From assembly GCA_946479285.1 (NCBI GenBank), contig CAMLFH010000004.1, positions 186,001 to 250,000 on the forward strand: 64,000 bases of DNA, in the 5' to 3' direction. This document shows positions 51,967-62,600 of this stretch, one piece after another. A program made the position numbers and the translations under genes. Within the stretch, counting starts at the first letter, position 1. Every line of letters begins with the position of its first letter. The stretch is from an uncultured Flavobacteriales bacterium. Its GTDB lineage: Bacteria > Bacteroidota > Bacteroidia > Flavobacteriales > Crocinitomicaceae. The notes beneath the pieces were generated by a model that did no database searches, was not told where the DNA came from, and saw nothing but the letters and a program-made list of their open reading frames with translations.

Positions 51967-54900
51967 TCATTCTGCTTTTATTCTGGCTCCGTACGTGGTC
52001 AAAAGTCCTTCTACTTCCTTTCTTTGCTCCTCCCCGTTTACGTTCATTGAGATCTCGATCGTGGAAGCACTTGTCTTTAATTCATATGGAATGGTCAGTC
52101 GTAACAACCAGTTTGCCCATGAACCCGGAATCTCTTTAAAGTCCCATATTCCTACAACTAAGTTCTTATTTGGTTCATTCAACTCGGTTTGTTTTTGAGG
52201 AATCTGAACCAGGGTGTCAAATGCCACAGTTGTATTTACCAAATGCGGCAGCTCGGTGCCCGGCTGAGTTTTAATGCGGAAATCTGTTTGATCGAAATAG
52301 AAATCTCCCTGAACACGCAGTTGGTTCATCACTTTGCGCGGATACTCGGAATAACTCTCCCTGGATGCTAATGAATAGTGATTCAGGATCGGCTTCTCAA
52401 CCACCGGATTTTCTTTTGCGTAATCTTTCGCAACCTGGTCGCTTACCGGATTTTCTTTCACTTTCGGCAACTCCTGCTCTTTAAATAGAATTGCTTCTCC
52501 CTGTTCTGCCAATAACTTTTTCGCTTCCTGCAGGGAAATTCGTTCACCATTGAAGTAAGCCGTAATGAAAGCATCTGCAACGCCTTTCTCAACTGCTTCC
52601 CCTTTCTTGGGTCTTGCCTCATCTACCGAACGGAAAGTTCCCGTGGAATAGCGGATCTGGCCATTCTCCAAACGGCGTGTCACCAGCGGATTGATATCGT
52701 GCAGCTGTTCTTTGGTTGCCGGACGATTGTAAACTCCCACCTGAACCGTGTAGAACAATCCTTTGATTTCCTCACTCGCAATAGCTATCACTGCTCCCGG
52801 AGCTTTGTTGTAATCGCTCACTTTAGGTTCTGCTTTGTATTTCGCAATAGTATCTGCCGGAAGCTGCGCAATTGTATTCTGGATCACTTCCATTACGATC
52901 GAATCCTGGCGCATTGGCTTACATAAACCTTGTTCTTCCAACTGGCGCGCTTCTGCCAGTGAAATGCGTTTCCCGTCACAATAAGCCACCACGAAGGCAT
53001 CTTTGTAACCCAAAGCGCGAATATCTTGCTGCGCATCCAGAACTTTCTGACGATTCCCGAAATAACCTGCCAAATAACGCGTAATTCCGTTATCCAGTTT
53101 CTCCCCGGTTACCGGTGTAAACTCTCTGAACAGATCCTCCGGGATCGGCTTGGCAAATGCTCCAACCTGAACGCGGTAAACCAATCCTGTTGGCGCCTTC
53201 ACTCCCAGTGGAATGGCTTTTTTAATGACCGTAGGAGTCGCATCTCTCTTGATCTCAAAACCGACCCCAACTTCCGGAGCTAAAACATCAGCAATGGTTG
53301 TTGAAACTGCTGATTTTGGCTGTACTTCACGCGTCAGAACATTCTTCCAGGCCTGCTTATCACCTTCTACTGTGTTCAAAGATGTATTCAGGATATTTTC
53401 TTTCTCAGTGATCTGCTCACTTTTAGCTGTCAACTCGCTGGACAACTGCTGAACCTGGTTTTGGATTTCTGCCCGTTCTGCCGGATCTTTTGTGGCAACG
53501 TATTCTCTGCGTTTTTCCTCCAATTTGGTCTTCAATTGATTGACAGATTCCTTCAAACGGTTAATTTCCTGCTGCTGCTCGCGCAATTTCGGATAATCTT
53601 TGTTGGAAGCAATTGCCTGCTCTTCTGCCACGGAAACAGTTTTCGTTAACGCCGGATCGTTCAGTAGATCATATGTCTTTTCAGCCGAAAGCCCCCTTAA
53701 CTGCTGATCAATCTTTGCAATTGCGTTCTCAAATGCCTGTTTTTGCTGGTTCAATTCTTCTGTTCGTTTCGGATCGATGCCCGCTTTCTTCAATTCGCTT
53801 TCTATGTCGCCGATCTCGATGGTGAAACGTCGCTTTTGTTCTTTTAAAGCAGTCTCGGTTTGAACAGTCTGTTTCGTTTCGTCAAAGATCTTCTGACTAT
53901 TCAGGTATTCTGTGGCAGCGTCCAATAAAGTGACCTCAGTGGTTTTCTCCAAAACAGGATCTGCGGTGTTGCCAGTCGTTGAAACACGATTGAGAACCAC
54001 CTTTTTTAGCGGATCTGAACTCGTTAGCGATTCCAATGCCTGTTTCTTTTCTGCACCGGTATTTCCTAAAGCAAGTATTGTTTTTTCCTGGATCGCAATT
54101 TCTGTTTGCTGCTGCGCTTCTTTGTTTGCAGTCAGTTTATTCTCAATTTCCGCGCGTTCTTTACCTGAGGCCGCTGTTCCCAACTGCATTTTCAACTGCG
54201 CTTCTTCTTCTTTCAGTTTGGTCAAATCTGCCTGTGGATTTCCGGAAGCAGTTTTAACAGCAACTGGTTCTTCAAATTCAATAACTCCTTTACGAGTTTT
54301 GATTTCTTCCAGTTGTTTTTCCAATAAGTCGATCTTCTTCGTATCCGGAGCTTCCGCACGTTTTTCCTCATCCAATCTCAACTCAATGCTTTCGGATAAT
54401 TCATTCAGGATCTGAAGTTGTTTCGCTGCTTCCTCTTTGCTTGCAGGCTTTTGGGTCATTGCAAATTCATAATCATTACCTAGTACTTTTTCCAGGCTCG
54501 CCACATCCGCAGTTGGATTCGTAACCTCAACCGGAGTTTGTCCATCCGCTAAAGCTTCTAGTGACACGCGGTCAACTTCAATGATTCCTTTCCTGTTCTT
54601 AATTACTTCCAGTTGGTTTTCTAAAATCTGAATCTTTTTAGCGTCCGGATTTGTGGCACGTTTTTCTGTTTCTACCAACGCTTCGATCTTCTTCGACAAG
54701 TCATTCAGGATCTCCAATTGCTTCGCTGCTTCTTCTTTATTAACCGGCTTTTGGTTCATAGCGAATGTAAAGTCATTACCCAATGCTTTTTCAATACTGG
54801 TAACTTCTGCAGTTGGGTTCGTAACCGCAGTTAAAGCTTCTAGCGACACGCGGTCTATTTCGATCACTCCTTTGCGTGTTCGAATTTCTGCCAATTGCTC

Positions 54901-57900
54901 TTCCAGCTGTTCGATCTTCTTCGTATCCGGAATTGCCGCGCGCTTTTCTTCATTTACCTGGTTCTGGATCTTTTGCAATAAGTCATCCAGAATTTCCAAT
55001 TGTTTGGTTGCGTCTTCTTTATTCGCAGGCTTTTGAACCATTACGAATGCAAAATCATTTCCCAATGCTTTTTGTATACTTGCTACATCAGCAGTTGGAT
55101 TTGTAATAGCAACCGGAGTTTTGCCGGCAGAAGCTTTCAATTCTTCTTCTGTTTCTTTGGATTGCTGCAGCAAATCTGTCAAGACCTGGTTCTCTGCTAT
55201 TTTCTCAGGAGAGAATTCTTTTTCAATAGCTTTGGAATTCGCCTGGATCTGTTTTTCGATGACAGCCTGTAATTTCTTCTCTTCTGCCAATTTCTTGTCA
55301 GCGTCTTCTTTGCTTAAGTTCTGGATCTCATCCATACTTAGTGTTTGGTATTCCGGCATCACCTCCTGACGGACCTGCTCGTCTTTCAGTTTGGCTTTAA
55401 TTTGAGAAACTGCCGTTTGCTTTTCTTCATCCAGTTTTGCTTCGTGAATGTTTTCCAATTGGTTCAGGTCGATCAATTTATTGATAGATACAGAATCAGA
55501 CGGATTCTTAGCAATGATCTTCTTTGTTTTATCCTGTTGAGCTTTGATATCGGTCAATAATTTCACCTCCTCGTCTATCAACAATTTTGTTTTTTCTTCG
55601 GAAGAAGCAGTGCCCGCTTCAATCTTAGCTAAATTCTCTTCGTATGTCGGACGCACTTCTTTTACCAAATCGGTTTCCGCAGCTTTCGGATCCACAACAG
55701 CTGCTGTAGTAAGGGTTTTGATTTCTTCGTTTCGGGAAGCGATGTTCTCGTCGAACTGCTTCTTCAAATCCTCTAATACTTCTTTGCGCTTAGTGCTTAC
55801 CGGATCAGTCTTCCCATTTAAAGCAGTCAATTCTTTATCAATAGAAGCAATTGTTTTCTCTTCCAACTGGTTCAAAGCCTTCAATTCGCCCAAACCATTC
55901 TTCTCTCCGATTGCTTTCTTTTCCTGTTCGTAATTCGGCGCAACCTGGTCCAGTTCTTTTTCCAAAGTCACACCGGAAAGCAGTTCATTTTGATTGGATT
56001 CCAGTTCATCCAGTTTTTCCTGGCGACCTTTAACCAATACTTCTTTCTCTTTTTTCAACTGCGTTAAAGCATCTTTTTTGTCCTGTAGTTTCTGGTTCAG
56101 CGGATCTTTGGTCAGCGACTCATAAACTTTATCCAGTTCCTTGTCCACTCCATCCAGAAGAGCTTCATCCACTTTGTTTTCTGCTTTGAAACGCTCCTCC
56201 GCAATCGAATTATTTCCGGCTGATTTTAGCTCTGTATCGTAATTCGGATTCAAAGCCAACAATTCTTTTTCGGCAGTGGTAGTGGTATTTACCGGAAGCT
56301 GTGATTCGGAAAGAATGGTTTCCTTCTTCTTTGTGTTCTCCGTTTTAATAGCAAGTACCTCGTTTTTCTGCCCGATCAGTTTCGCATCATTCGGGTCCCT
56401 GGACAAACCTTCATCTATCTTCGCTAATTCCTGGTCCAGTTTTTTGTCCAGTTGTTCGTTGTTCTTGACTTTCAGTGCTACTTTTTCTTCGTGCGTCAGA
56501 TCTGTCTGTTTATCCACAGCATCCTGTGCCACTGAATAATCGTTTTCAAATCCTTCTACCCGTGTTTTGGATTCCTGTGCAAGTGCATCATTGGTTCTCG
56601 CAGTAATGTGAGTGGTATCAATGGATTTAAACTGCTCTTTCACATACGATTCCAGGGCGCGAACGTTAGTCGAATTGATTGATTCAACCTTCGCATCTGC
56701 TTGAGCTTTTGTAGCGGTTTTATTTTCGTTGGTGTGCTGAATATTGTTAATGAAAGTAATCTGTTTGGTATTCCCGGTTTCCTGCTTATTCAAAGCAACA
56801 AGCTTATCCTCCAGGCGCTTCACCTCTTCAGCTACCAATTGTTTCTCAGATTCTTTAGCATTAATTTTAGATTGAATTGCGGGCTGGTCTTTCGATTTCG
56901 CAGCAGCTAATTCGGTTTTAAGCGATGTAATTTCTTTATCGAGCTGATTGCTGCTTGCTTTATACGAGTCCAGTTGTTTCTTCAACTGCTCAGACTGTTT
57001 CCCGATCTTATCGTTTTGTGCAAGCAGATTATCTACCGGGTGCGATTCTTTTTCGTTCTCAATACTTTTTACCACTTCTGCTTTGGCGATCACTGCATCT
57101 TTCAATTGATCGTATTTTTCATCAACCACTGTTTTGCTCACCGTTTCTTTCAGTTCCGTAATGGATTTTAATTTTTCCTGTTCTTTCGGGATCAATTTTG
57201 AAACGCTGTCTACAAAACCATCAATCCGCAGAATCTCTTCTTTTAGTTCGATAATCCTCTCCACTTTATCATTCGCAGCCAATAAAATGTCGTTCTTTTC
57301 TTCGTTTGTTCCGGCTGCATTTGCCTTCGCTACGTCTTTCTTCACTTCCGCCTGCAATGCTTCAACCTGTTCCGCTTTTTCCACAATGGCAACCAGTGAA
57401 CCGGTTTCCAAACGCCGCAGACCATCTACTTTCTGTTCCTGTTTTTGCTGAATAGTCTCAAATTTCGAAATGATTTCCTGGTTCGAAGCTCCTTCCAAAC
57501 CAATATCCGCCAAAACTTTTTTGTTTTCCTTCTGAGCATCCAGAGCATTGATATCAAAATTACCTGCGTTGACATTTAATTCCGAACGCGCCCGGATGAC
57601 CTCTGCCAAAATTCCCTGCGAATCGTCTACAAATTCGTTGAACTGATCAACAACACGCACAGCAACTTCATTCGCACCATTCGCTTCTTCCTGGATCTTT
57701 TGTTTGAGCGGCTTGAATTCTTTCAGGAATGGAATGTTGACCTGTGCTTTGTGCACAAGTGTACTTCCTTCCACCGTCATTTCATAAGTATACTTCCCGC
57801 CTTTGGGAAGTGTGATCAGGTAACTGCCTTTATCATTGGATTTAAACACACCAATCTCATTCCCTGAATTTACATCAGTTACTTTAATGGAGATCTTTTT

Positions 57901-58998
57901 GTTTTCCGGTTTTACCGTCGAAGCGAAATCTCCTTTGATGATAGCCAATTGCAAAGGAACCCGGTCGACCCGTACTTTATATACGTGAATTTTCCCGTTC
58001 TGACTTTGTCGTGATGAAGCAAAATAAGCGTTCTTCTCCAAAGAATCGACTACGTAAAACAAATCGTTATCGGGTGAAGAAATGGCAAAGTCCATGTTCT
58101 CCGGTGCACCGAATGAATGATTCTCCGGGTCAAATTTGGAACGGAAAACATCAAATCCTCCCATGGAATTATGACCTTTGGAACAGAAATACAAATATTC
58201 CCCGTTCGGACTCAAATACGGAAAGTCTTCATCGAATTTCGTATTTACATTCCCGCTCACCAAAGCAGGCAGTCCCCACTTTCCATCCGGAAGACGATTG
58301 CGGCAATAAATATCCTTGCTCCCTTTTTCCGATTCTCCGTAAGAAGAATAATAAATGGTTTGTGCTTTATCCGGGAAATGGATCAGCGGTGTGTGGTTTT
58401 TCTTTTTATCGACCTTGGATTGATATTCTGCCGTAACGATCAGCGAGCCGCCGATATTCGACAGGTTGTACAAACGAATGAAGGAATTGTATTCGATTTC
58501 TTTTTTCTCCAGAACTACCAGATCAGTAATCGTAGTCAGCAATTTCTTTCCGTTCTGGCACATTTCGATCTGGTGATCGGTATCAAAATTCGGATTGGGT
58601 TTACCGCCGCTCTTTTGAATGTAAAGATTGTAGTTCTTAATGGCTTCGTTGAACTGGAAATTTAAGTGAAATGCTTTTCCCAGGTAAAAATAAGCTTCAG
58701 GGGCAATATTCGGATCGGTAACACTAAAGGTCAAATACTTGAATGCATCCTGTTTTTTATAGGAATTGAAAAGCAGGCAGGTCCCGTATTTGTAGTTGTA
58801 TTCAGGTGACCTGGGATTGAGTGCAATGAGGTGTAAAAACTGTGGAGTTGCTTCCACAAACTGCTCTGCATCGAAGAGTTTATCCGCTTTTAGTTTTAAA
58901 TCGGCTTCGGTTTCCTGGGCAAAAGCAAAGTGAGCTGTTTGGATAAACAGAAATAGTAGTAACCAACCATTTATTCGTTTAAATGAATTCAAACTCAA
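51967..58998 (-). CDS. Giant exported TPR/PD40/coiled-coil/SPOR protein
   Basis: 2343 residues. After a signal peptide (1-28) there are TPR-like repeats (about 30-150), a PD40/WD40-like region (about 190-335, DFPYLSPNGEYLYF, GGFDVFRS), a carboxypeptidase-regulatory-like domain (about 350-430), and then a huge Glu/Lys/Gln-rich coiled coil (about 480-1900). Three tandem repeats of about 95 residues (ITNPTADVASIQKALGNDF) lie at about 1295-1590. Two SPOR-like units follow, starting near residues 1935 (YRVQVGAF) and 2078 (YTVQVGVY), then a C-terminal domain. PD40, TPR and peptidoglycan-binding architecture resembles T9SS or envelope structural proteins such as PorE, but OmpA is missing. Probably a periplasmic scaffold. 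Confidence 0.85.
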   Translation of the reverse strand: MSLNSFKRINGWLLLFLFIQTAHFAFAQETEADLKLKADKLFDAEQFVEATPQFLHLIALNPRSPEYNYKYGTCLLFNSYKKQDAFKYLTFSVTDPNIAPEAYFYLGKAFHLNFQFNEAIKNYNLYIQKSGGKPNPNFDTDHQIEMCQNGKKLLTTITDLVVLEKKEIEYNSFIRLYNLSNIGGSLIVTAEYQSKVDKKKNHTPLIHFPDKAQTIYYSSYGESEKGSKDIYCRNRLPDGKWGLPALVSGNVNTKFDEDFPYLSPNGEYLYFCSKGHNSMGGFDVFRSKFDPENHSFGAPENMDFAISSPDNDLFYVVDSLEKNAYFASSRQSQNGKIHVYKVRVDRVPLQLAIIKGDFASTVKPENKKISIKVTDVNSGNEIGVFKSNDKGSYLITLPKGGKYTYEMTVEGSTLVHKAQVNIPFLKEFKPLKQKIQEEANGANEVAVRVVDQFNEFVDDSQGILAEVIRARSELNVNAGNFDINALDAQKENKKVLADIGLEGASNQEIISKFETIQQKQEQKVDGLRRLETGSLVAIVEKAEQVEALQAEVKKDVAKANAAGTNEEKNDILLAANDKVERIIELKEEILRIDGFVDSVSKLIPKEQEKLKSITELKETVSKTVVDEKYDQLKDAVIAKAEVVKSIENEKESHPVDNLLAQNDKIGKQSEQLKKQLDSYKASSNQLDKEITSLKTELAAAKSKDQPAIQSKINAKESEKQLVAEEVKRLEDKLVALNKQETGNTKQITFINNIQHTNENKTATKAQADAKVESINSTNVRALESYVKEQFKSIDTTHITARTNDALAQESKTRVEGFENDYSVAQDAVDKQTDLTHEEKVALKVKNNEQLDKKLDQELAKIDEGLSRDPNDAKLIGQKNEVLAIKTENTKKKETILSESQLPVNTTTTAEKELLALNPNYDTELKSAGNNSIAEERFKAENKVDEALLDGVDKELDKVYESLTKDPLNQKLQDKKDALTQLKKEKEVLVKGRQEKLDELESNQNELLSGVTLEKELDQVAPNYEQEKKAIGEKNGLGELKALNQLEEKTIASIDKELTALNGKTDPVSTKRKEVLEDLKKQFDENIASRNEEIKTLTTAAVVDPKAAETDLVKEVRPTYEENLAKIEAGTASSEEKTKLLIDEEVKLLTDIKAQQDKTKKIIAKNPSDSVSINKLIDLNQLENIHEAKLDEEKQTAVSQIKAKLKDEQVRQEVMPEYQTLSMDEIQNLSKEDADKKLAEEKKLQAVIEKQIQANSKAIEKEFSPEKIAENQVLTDLLQQSKETEEELKASAGKTPVAITNPTADVASIQKALGNDFAFVMVQKPANKEDATKQLEILDDLLQKIQNQVNEEKRAAIPDTKKIEQLEEQLAEIRTRKGVIEIDRVSLEALTAVTNPTAEVTSIEKALGNDFTFAMNQKPVNKEEAAKQLEILNDLSKKIEALVETEKRATNPDAKKIQILENQLEVIKNRKGIIEVDRVSLEALADGQTPVEVTNPTADVASLEKVLGNDYEFAMTQKPASKEEAAKQLQILNELSESIELRLDEEKRAEAPDTKKIDLLEKQLEEIKTRKGVIEFEEPVAVKTASGNPQADLTKLKEEEAQLKMQLGTAASGKERAEIENKLTANKEAQQQTEIAIQEKTILALGNTGAEKKQALESLTSSDPLKKVVLNRVSTTGNTADPVLEKTTEVTLLDAATEYLNSQKIFDETKQTVQTETALKEQKRRFTIEIGDIESELKKAGIDPKRTEELNQQKQAFENAIAKIDQQLRGLSAEKTYDLLNDPALTKTVSVAEEQAIASNKDYPKLREQQQEINRLKESVNQLKTKLEEKRREYVATKDPAERAEIQNQVQQLSSELTAKSEQITEKENILNTSLNTVEGDKQAWKNVLTREVQPKSAVSTTIADVLAPEVGVGFEIKRDATPTVIKKAIPLGVKAPTGLVYRVQVGAFAKPIPEDLFREFTPVTGEKLDNGITRYLAGYFGNRQKVLDAQQDIRALGYKDAFVVAYCDGKRISLAEARQLEEQGLCKPMRQDSIVMEVIQNTIAQLPADTIAKYKAEPKVSDYNKAPGAVIAIASEEIKGLFYTVQVGVYNRPATKEQLHDINPLVTRRLENGQIRYSTGTFRSVDEARPKKGEAVEKGVADAFITAYFNGERISLQEAKKLLAEQGEAILFKEQELPKVKENPVSDQVAKDYAKENPVVEKPILNHYSLASRESYSEYPRKVMNQLRVQGDFYFDQTDFRIKTQPGTELPHLVNTTVAFDTLVQIPQKQTELNEPNKNLVVGIWDFKEIPGSWANWLLRLTIPYELKTSASTIEISMNVNGEEQRKEVEGLLTTYGARIKAE
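54230..55107 (-). repeat. Three tandem 95-residue repeats inside the giant protein
   Basis: Three units of about 290 bp, beginning near 55107, 54826 and 54527 on the minus strand. Each starts with ITNPTADVAS or VTNPTAEVTS and has an EEAAKQL-type helix followed by the RKGVIE segment. Units differ by many substitutions, so they are old duplications. Confidence 0.7.
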
Positions 58999-59022
58999 CT
59001 TATTGTTTTAGAGGCAATACGC

Positions 59023-59646
59023 TTATTTCTTAAAAAGGTTCATTTTACTTTCCGTTCCATCCAATAATCGGGTGATATTTTTACGATGGGCAAAAATTAC
59101 TATGAACGCTAACAACGACCCAAAGATAGGCAAAGCGACTGTATTTATGGGAAATAACCACAAACAACCTGAAAAAACGACTGCTGCGCTGATTGATCCC
59201 AGGGACACGTAATGTGTTGTGATAAAAACAATTAAAAATACGATCAGGCAGATTGCGGCAGCCAAAGGCTGAAGTCCCACAATCACTCCCAAAGAAGTTG
59301 CTACTCCTTTTCCGCCTTTAAAACCGGCAAATATGGGAAACACATGCCCCAGGACCGCCATGAAGGAGGCAACTAATTGAATGTGCGTTAAATGTGCGGA
59401 AGAAAAAGGAACCGGCAGTACAAAATACGGGATTAGTACTGCCAGCATTCCCTTTAAAATATCGATAGTCAGAACAACTCTACCCGCTTTTTTGCCAAGT
59501 ACACGAAAAGTATTGGTTGCTCCTGCATTCTTACTTCCGTGTTCCCGGACATCTAAATCATACTTCGCACGACCTACCCAAACAGCTGTTGGTATTGATC
59601 CTAAAAAGTATGCAGGTATAGCCCATAAAAAATCAGTCCAGTTCAT
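59023..59646 (-). CDS. plsY: Glycerol-3-phosphate acyltransferase PlsY
   Basis: 207 residues with five hydrophobic helices and the PlsY motifs GSIPTAVWVGR, the REHGSKNAGATNTFR loop near 34-48 and GGKGVATSLG near 110-119. It transfers acyl from acyl-phosphate to glycerol 3-phosphate, the first step of phospholipid synthesis, in the inner membrane. Its ATG overlaps the stop codon of the upstream large protein (TAATG). Confidence 0.95.
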   Translation of the reverse strand: MNWTDFLWAIPAYFLGSIPTAVWVGRAKYDLDVREHGSKNAGATNTFRVLGKKAGRVVLTIDILKGMLAVLIPYFVLPVPFSSAHLTHIQLVASFMAVLGHVFPIFAGFKGGKGVATSLGVIVGLQPLAAAICLIVFLIVFITTHYVSLGSISAAVVFSGCLWLFPINTVALPIFGSLLAFIVIFAHRKNITRLLDGTESKMNLFKK

Positions 59647-62600
59647 TATTCAAAAATAGCATTTAGTTTGCCTAAATACACGCTATTTGTTGAGATTTGA
59701 TAGATGAAACCTTTCGTTTTACGTTTGTCTTCTTTGATCGCATTGATGGAATTCGCAAGTTCTGAATCACTTGTGATGATATTCAGGGTTCCATCGCGCT
59801 TCAACATCGAATAATCAAATAAGTAATCCGGACCTCCCGGAACCTGTAACATCATTGTGAAATGGTCACCGTTCTGAGAATAGATCTGCTCAAATACACT
59901 TCGGAACACTACCTGGCGCATCACGGGTTTTCCATAGAAATTCACAATTGCTGCCCCATCCAGGTTCGACATCAAACCGCGGATATCTTTCGTCATCGGA
60001 ATGTTCTTCAGGTGAACTCCAGTAATCACGATGGATTTCTCCAATTCCTCCGGCAAACGCTTCACTTTTTTGTCTTCGGAAAGCGTATAATCTGATTTGA
60101 TCTTATCTGCCGTCTTGCGATCTCCCCACATCAGCAAAGCCTGCTCGATGTTGGTAGTTTCAAATGACAATGGTTTGGAACCTTCGTAATCCACAATGCG
60201 CTGGCCAACACTTTCCCACACACCCTTATCCATTGGCATATTCAATTTCAGGGTAGCGTTGACTTCTGTTTGTCCGCTTTGCTGATCGTACGAAACATTC
60301 CCGATCGCGTCTACAGTAACGTCACCGTAATCCATTCCCATGTTGATCCTTCCCTCACCATTCATTGAACAGCTTTCCGTATGCAGTGAAATGAAGTTAC
60401 CCGGCTCATTGCGGTTCAGCAACTTCTCTTTCGGTCCGATTTGGAATTCCTTGGAAGAGAAATCATACTGAAGTACTCCGGTTGCTGTAATGAAAATCGG
60501 ATCGTTCGGATCTTCCAAAGAAGAAAGGAAAGTCGGATACAAACGAATCGAGTCTTTCTGACGTGAATCTCTCCAGACAATTCCCGCTGCAATAGCTTGT
60601 CCGTCCAATGTTTTCATATTCGGTGTAACCGGAATCTGGATATTCTTCGGATCAATTTCAGCCGAGAACGACATCCAGCTCTTTGCAAACTTCTCACAAT
60701 TGTGATTAATACGCGTTGCACCGCTAAAGCTGATCAACGGATTAGCTGCACGAATCTTCATTGGTCCGTAATAATCAAAGTATTTGTTCAGTTTGAAGCC
60801 TGATTCACTTTTCACCGTTCCTGTTGCAACGGTTTGTGAGGTAGAATCTACTCCAATCTTATCCATGTGGATCAATGTCTTGGTGGAATCCGAATCGTAA
60901 TACGGATAATCTGCTTCCGCCGCATACTTTCTTCTTGCAGTGATTGTTGTATTTGCATTCAGGAAGGTATGGTATTTCGTTACATAATTGGCTACGATCT
61001 TCGAATTCAACAAAGGGTCCATCACCGCATTTTTGTGAATAGTTACTTTCGCACTATCCGGGTAAATACGTGCATCCGCTACATCGATAAAGGTTGTATT
61101 CGAACAATACAATACTTTTTTCTTCATAGAGAATTTCACTTTCGGGGCAGCAAACTGCAAAGAATCCTGATCCGGATGAATGGAGAACATGTTTGGCTGT
61201 GCCAGGTTCAAATCCGTATTGATATTGATATCTCCGGAAGTGCTTCCTCCTCCTTTTTTAGATAATTCCATTTCATCCTGGTCCATCAACCAGGTGAACA
61301 GATCCACTTTCGCAGCATATTTGATTACCGGGAATATTTTCAGTTCTTCTCCGTCATTCGATTTGAAGTCACCCTTTCTGTCCTTGAATGAAATGTGTGC
61401 ATTTACGTTCATGGAAGAGAATGCAAGCGCACTCTCGCCTTCTTCCGGATAAGGGTTTTTTAAATTAAAGACAGAAGTATCGGAATCTATATCATAGCGT
61501 TTGAATTTGAAATTATCCGATCCCAGGCTTGCTTTCTGCATGGAAATAATTCCGTATCCGGTCATTCCGGTGGGCTGAATAATCGCTGTTCCTTTCATGT
61601 TTGCTTCACCATTGAAGAAAGTCAAATCATTTTCCTGGGTGGAAGAAGCTTTCAATACATTTTGTCTTGGAACATAAGTAATGAATGCATCCGGAGATTT
61701 TACATCCGGGAACTGAACGCCTGCTTCAATCGGTTTGTTCTCAAACTTGGCATAACCCAATGTTGAATCAGGAAGGAAAGTAAATGCTTTCGAATCGGAA
61801 ATGGAGTGAATGAAATTAATGACTCCGGCTCCCTGTAATCCGTTATTGGATAAAACGATTTTGTTTTTATACATTGCTTTGGTACCGTAGAAAACATGTC
61901 CTTCCGGCGGCGCAACGGTAGAGAATCCGAGTGAATAATCCGGCATGATCTTCAGATCTTCCTTAATAATCGGGAAGATTCCTGCGGAAACCAATTCCCC
62001 TTTCAATCGGAATGATTTTTCAGAGAAATTATCCAAACTATCCATTTCAAAAGGAATACACGTATAATAGAAACGTGCCGAATCATAAGCTCCGTTAAAC
62101 AAATTCTCCTGGTTGTAATATACTTTTGAAGGTTTAGTAGATTTCAGGATCGGAAATTTCGTAAATGCCGCATCCTTCTTCATTCCTGCACGGTTCGCAG
62201 GATCATCCACAATGATTTCTCCCACAATTCCATTCAAAGCAGAACCCAAAGCAATGGAACGATTTCCATCTGCCTGTGAAAGCGGTTTTGCACGGAAATA
62301 ACTTTTATCTGTTTTGATCAGGTTGATTTTGTTTGCCGCATAAGCATAGTTTGCTTCCAGCGTATGAATTTCAAATTTACCGGAAGAAGCCCATCCTGTG
62401 AACTTGAAATCTCTGTTTTTGCTAATCTTAACCTGTGCTCTGTCAGGAAGTACAAAAGAACCCTGCGCATCTGAAATCGTTACGCGGTCTACTGCTTCCA
62501 AAGCAATTTCCATGGTTCCCAAATCCATATTCCCAAAGTTCGACATGGTCCTTCTTTTAATTGCTAAAAGAGAATCCTGGGTTGCTACTTTCTGTAATGC

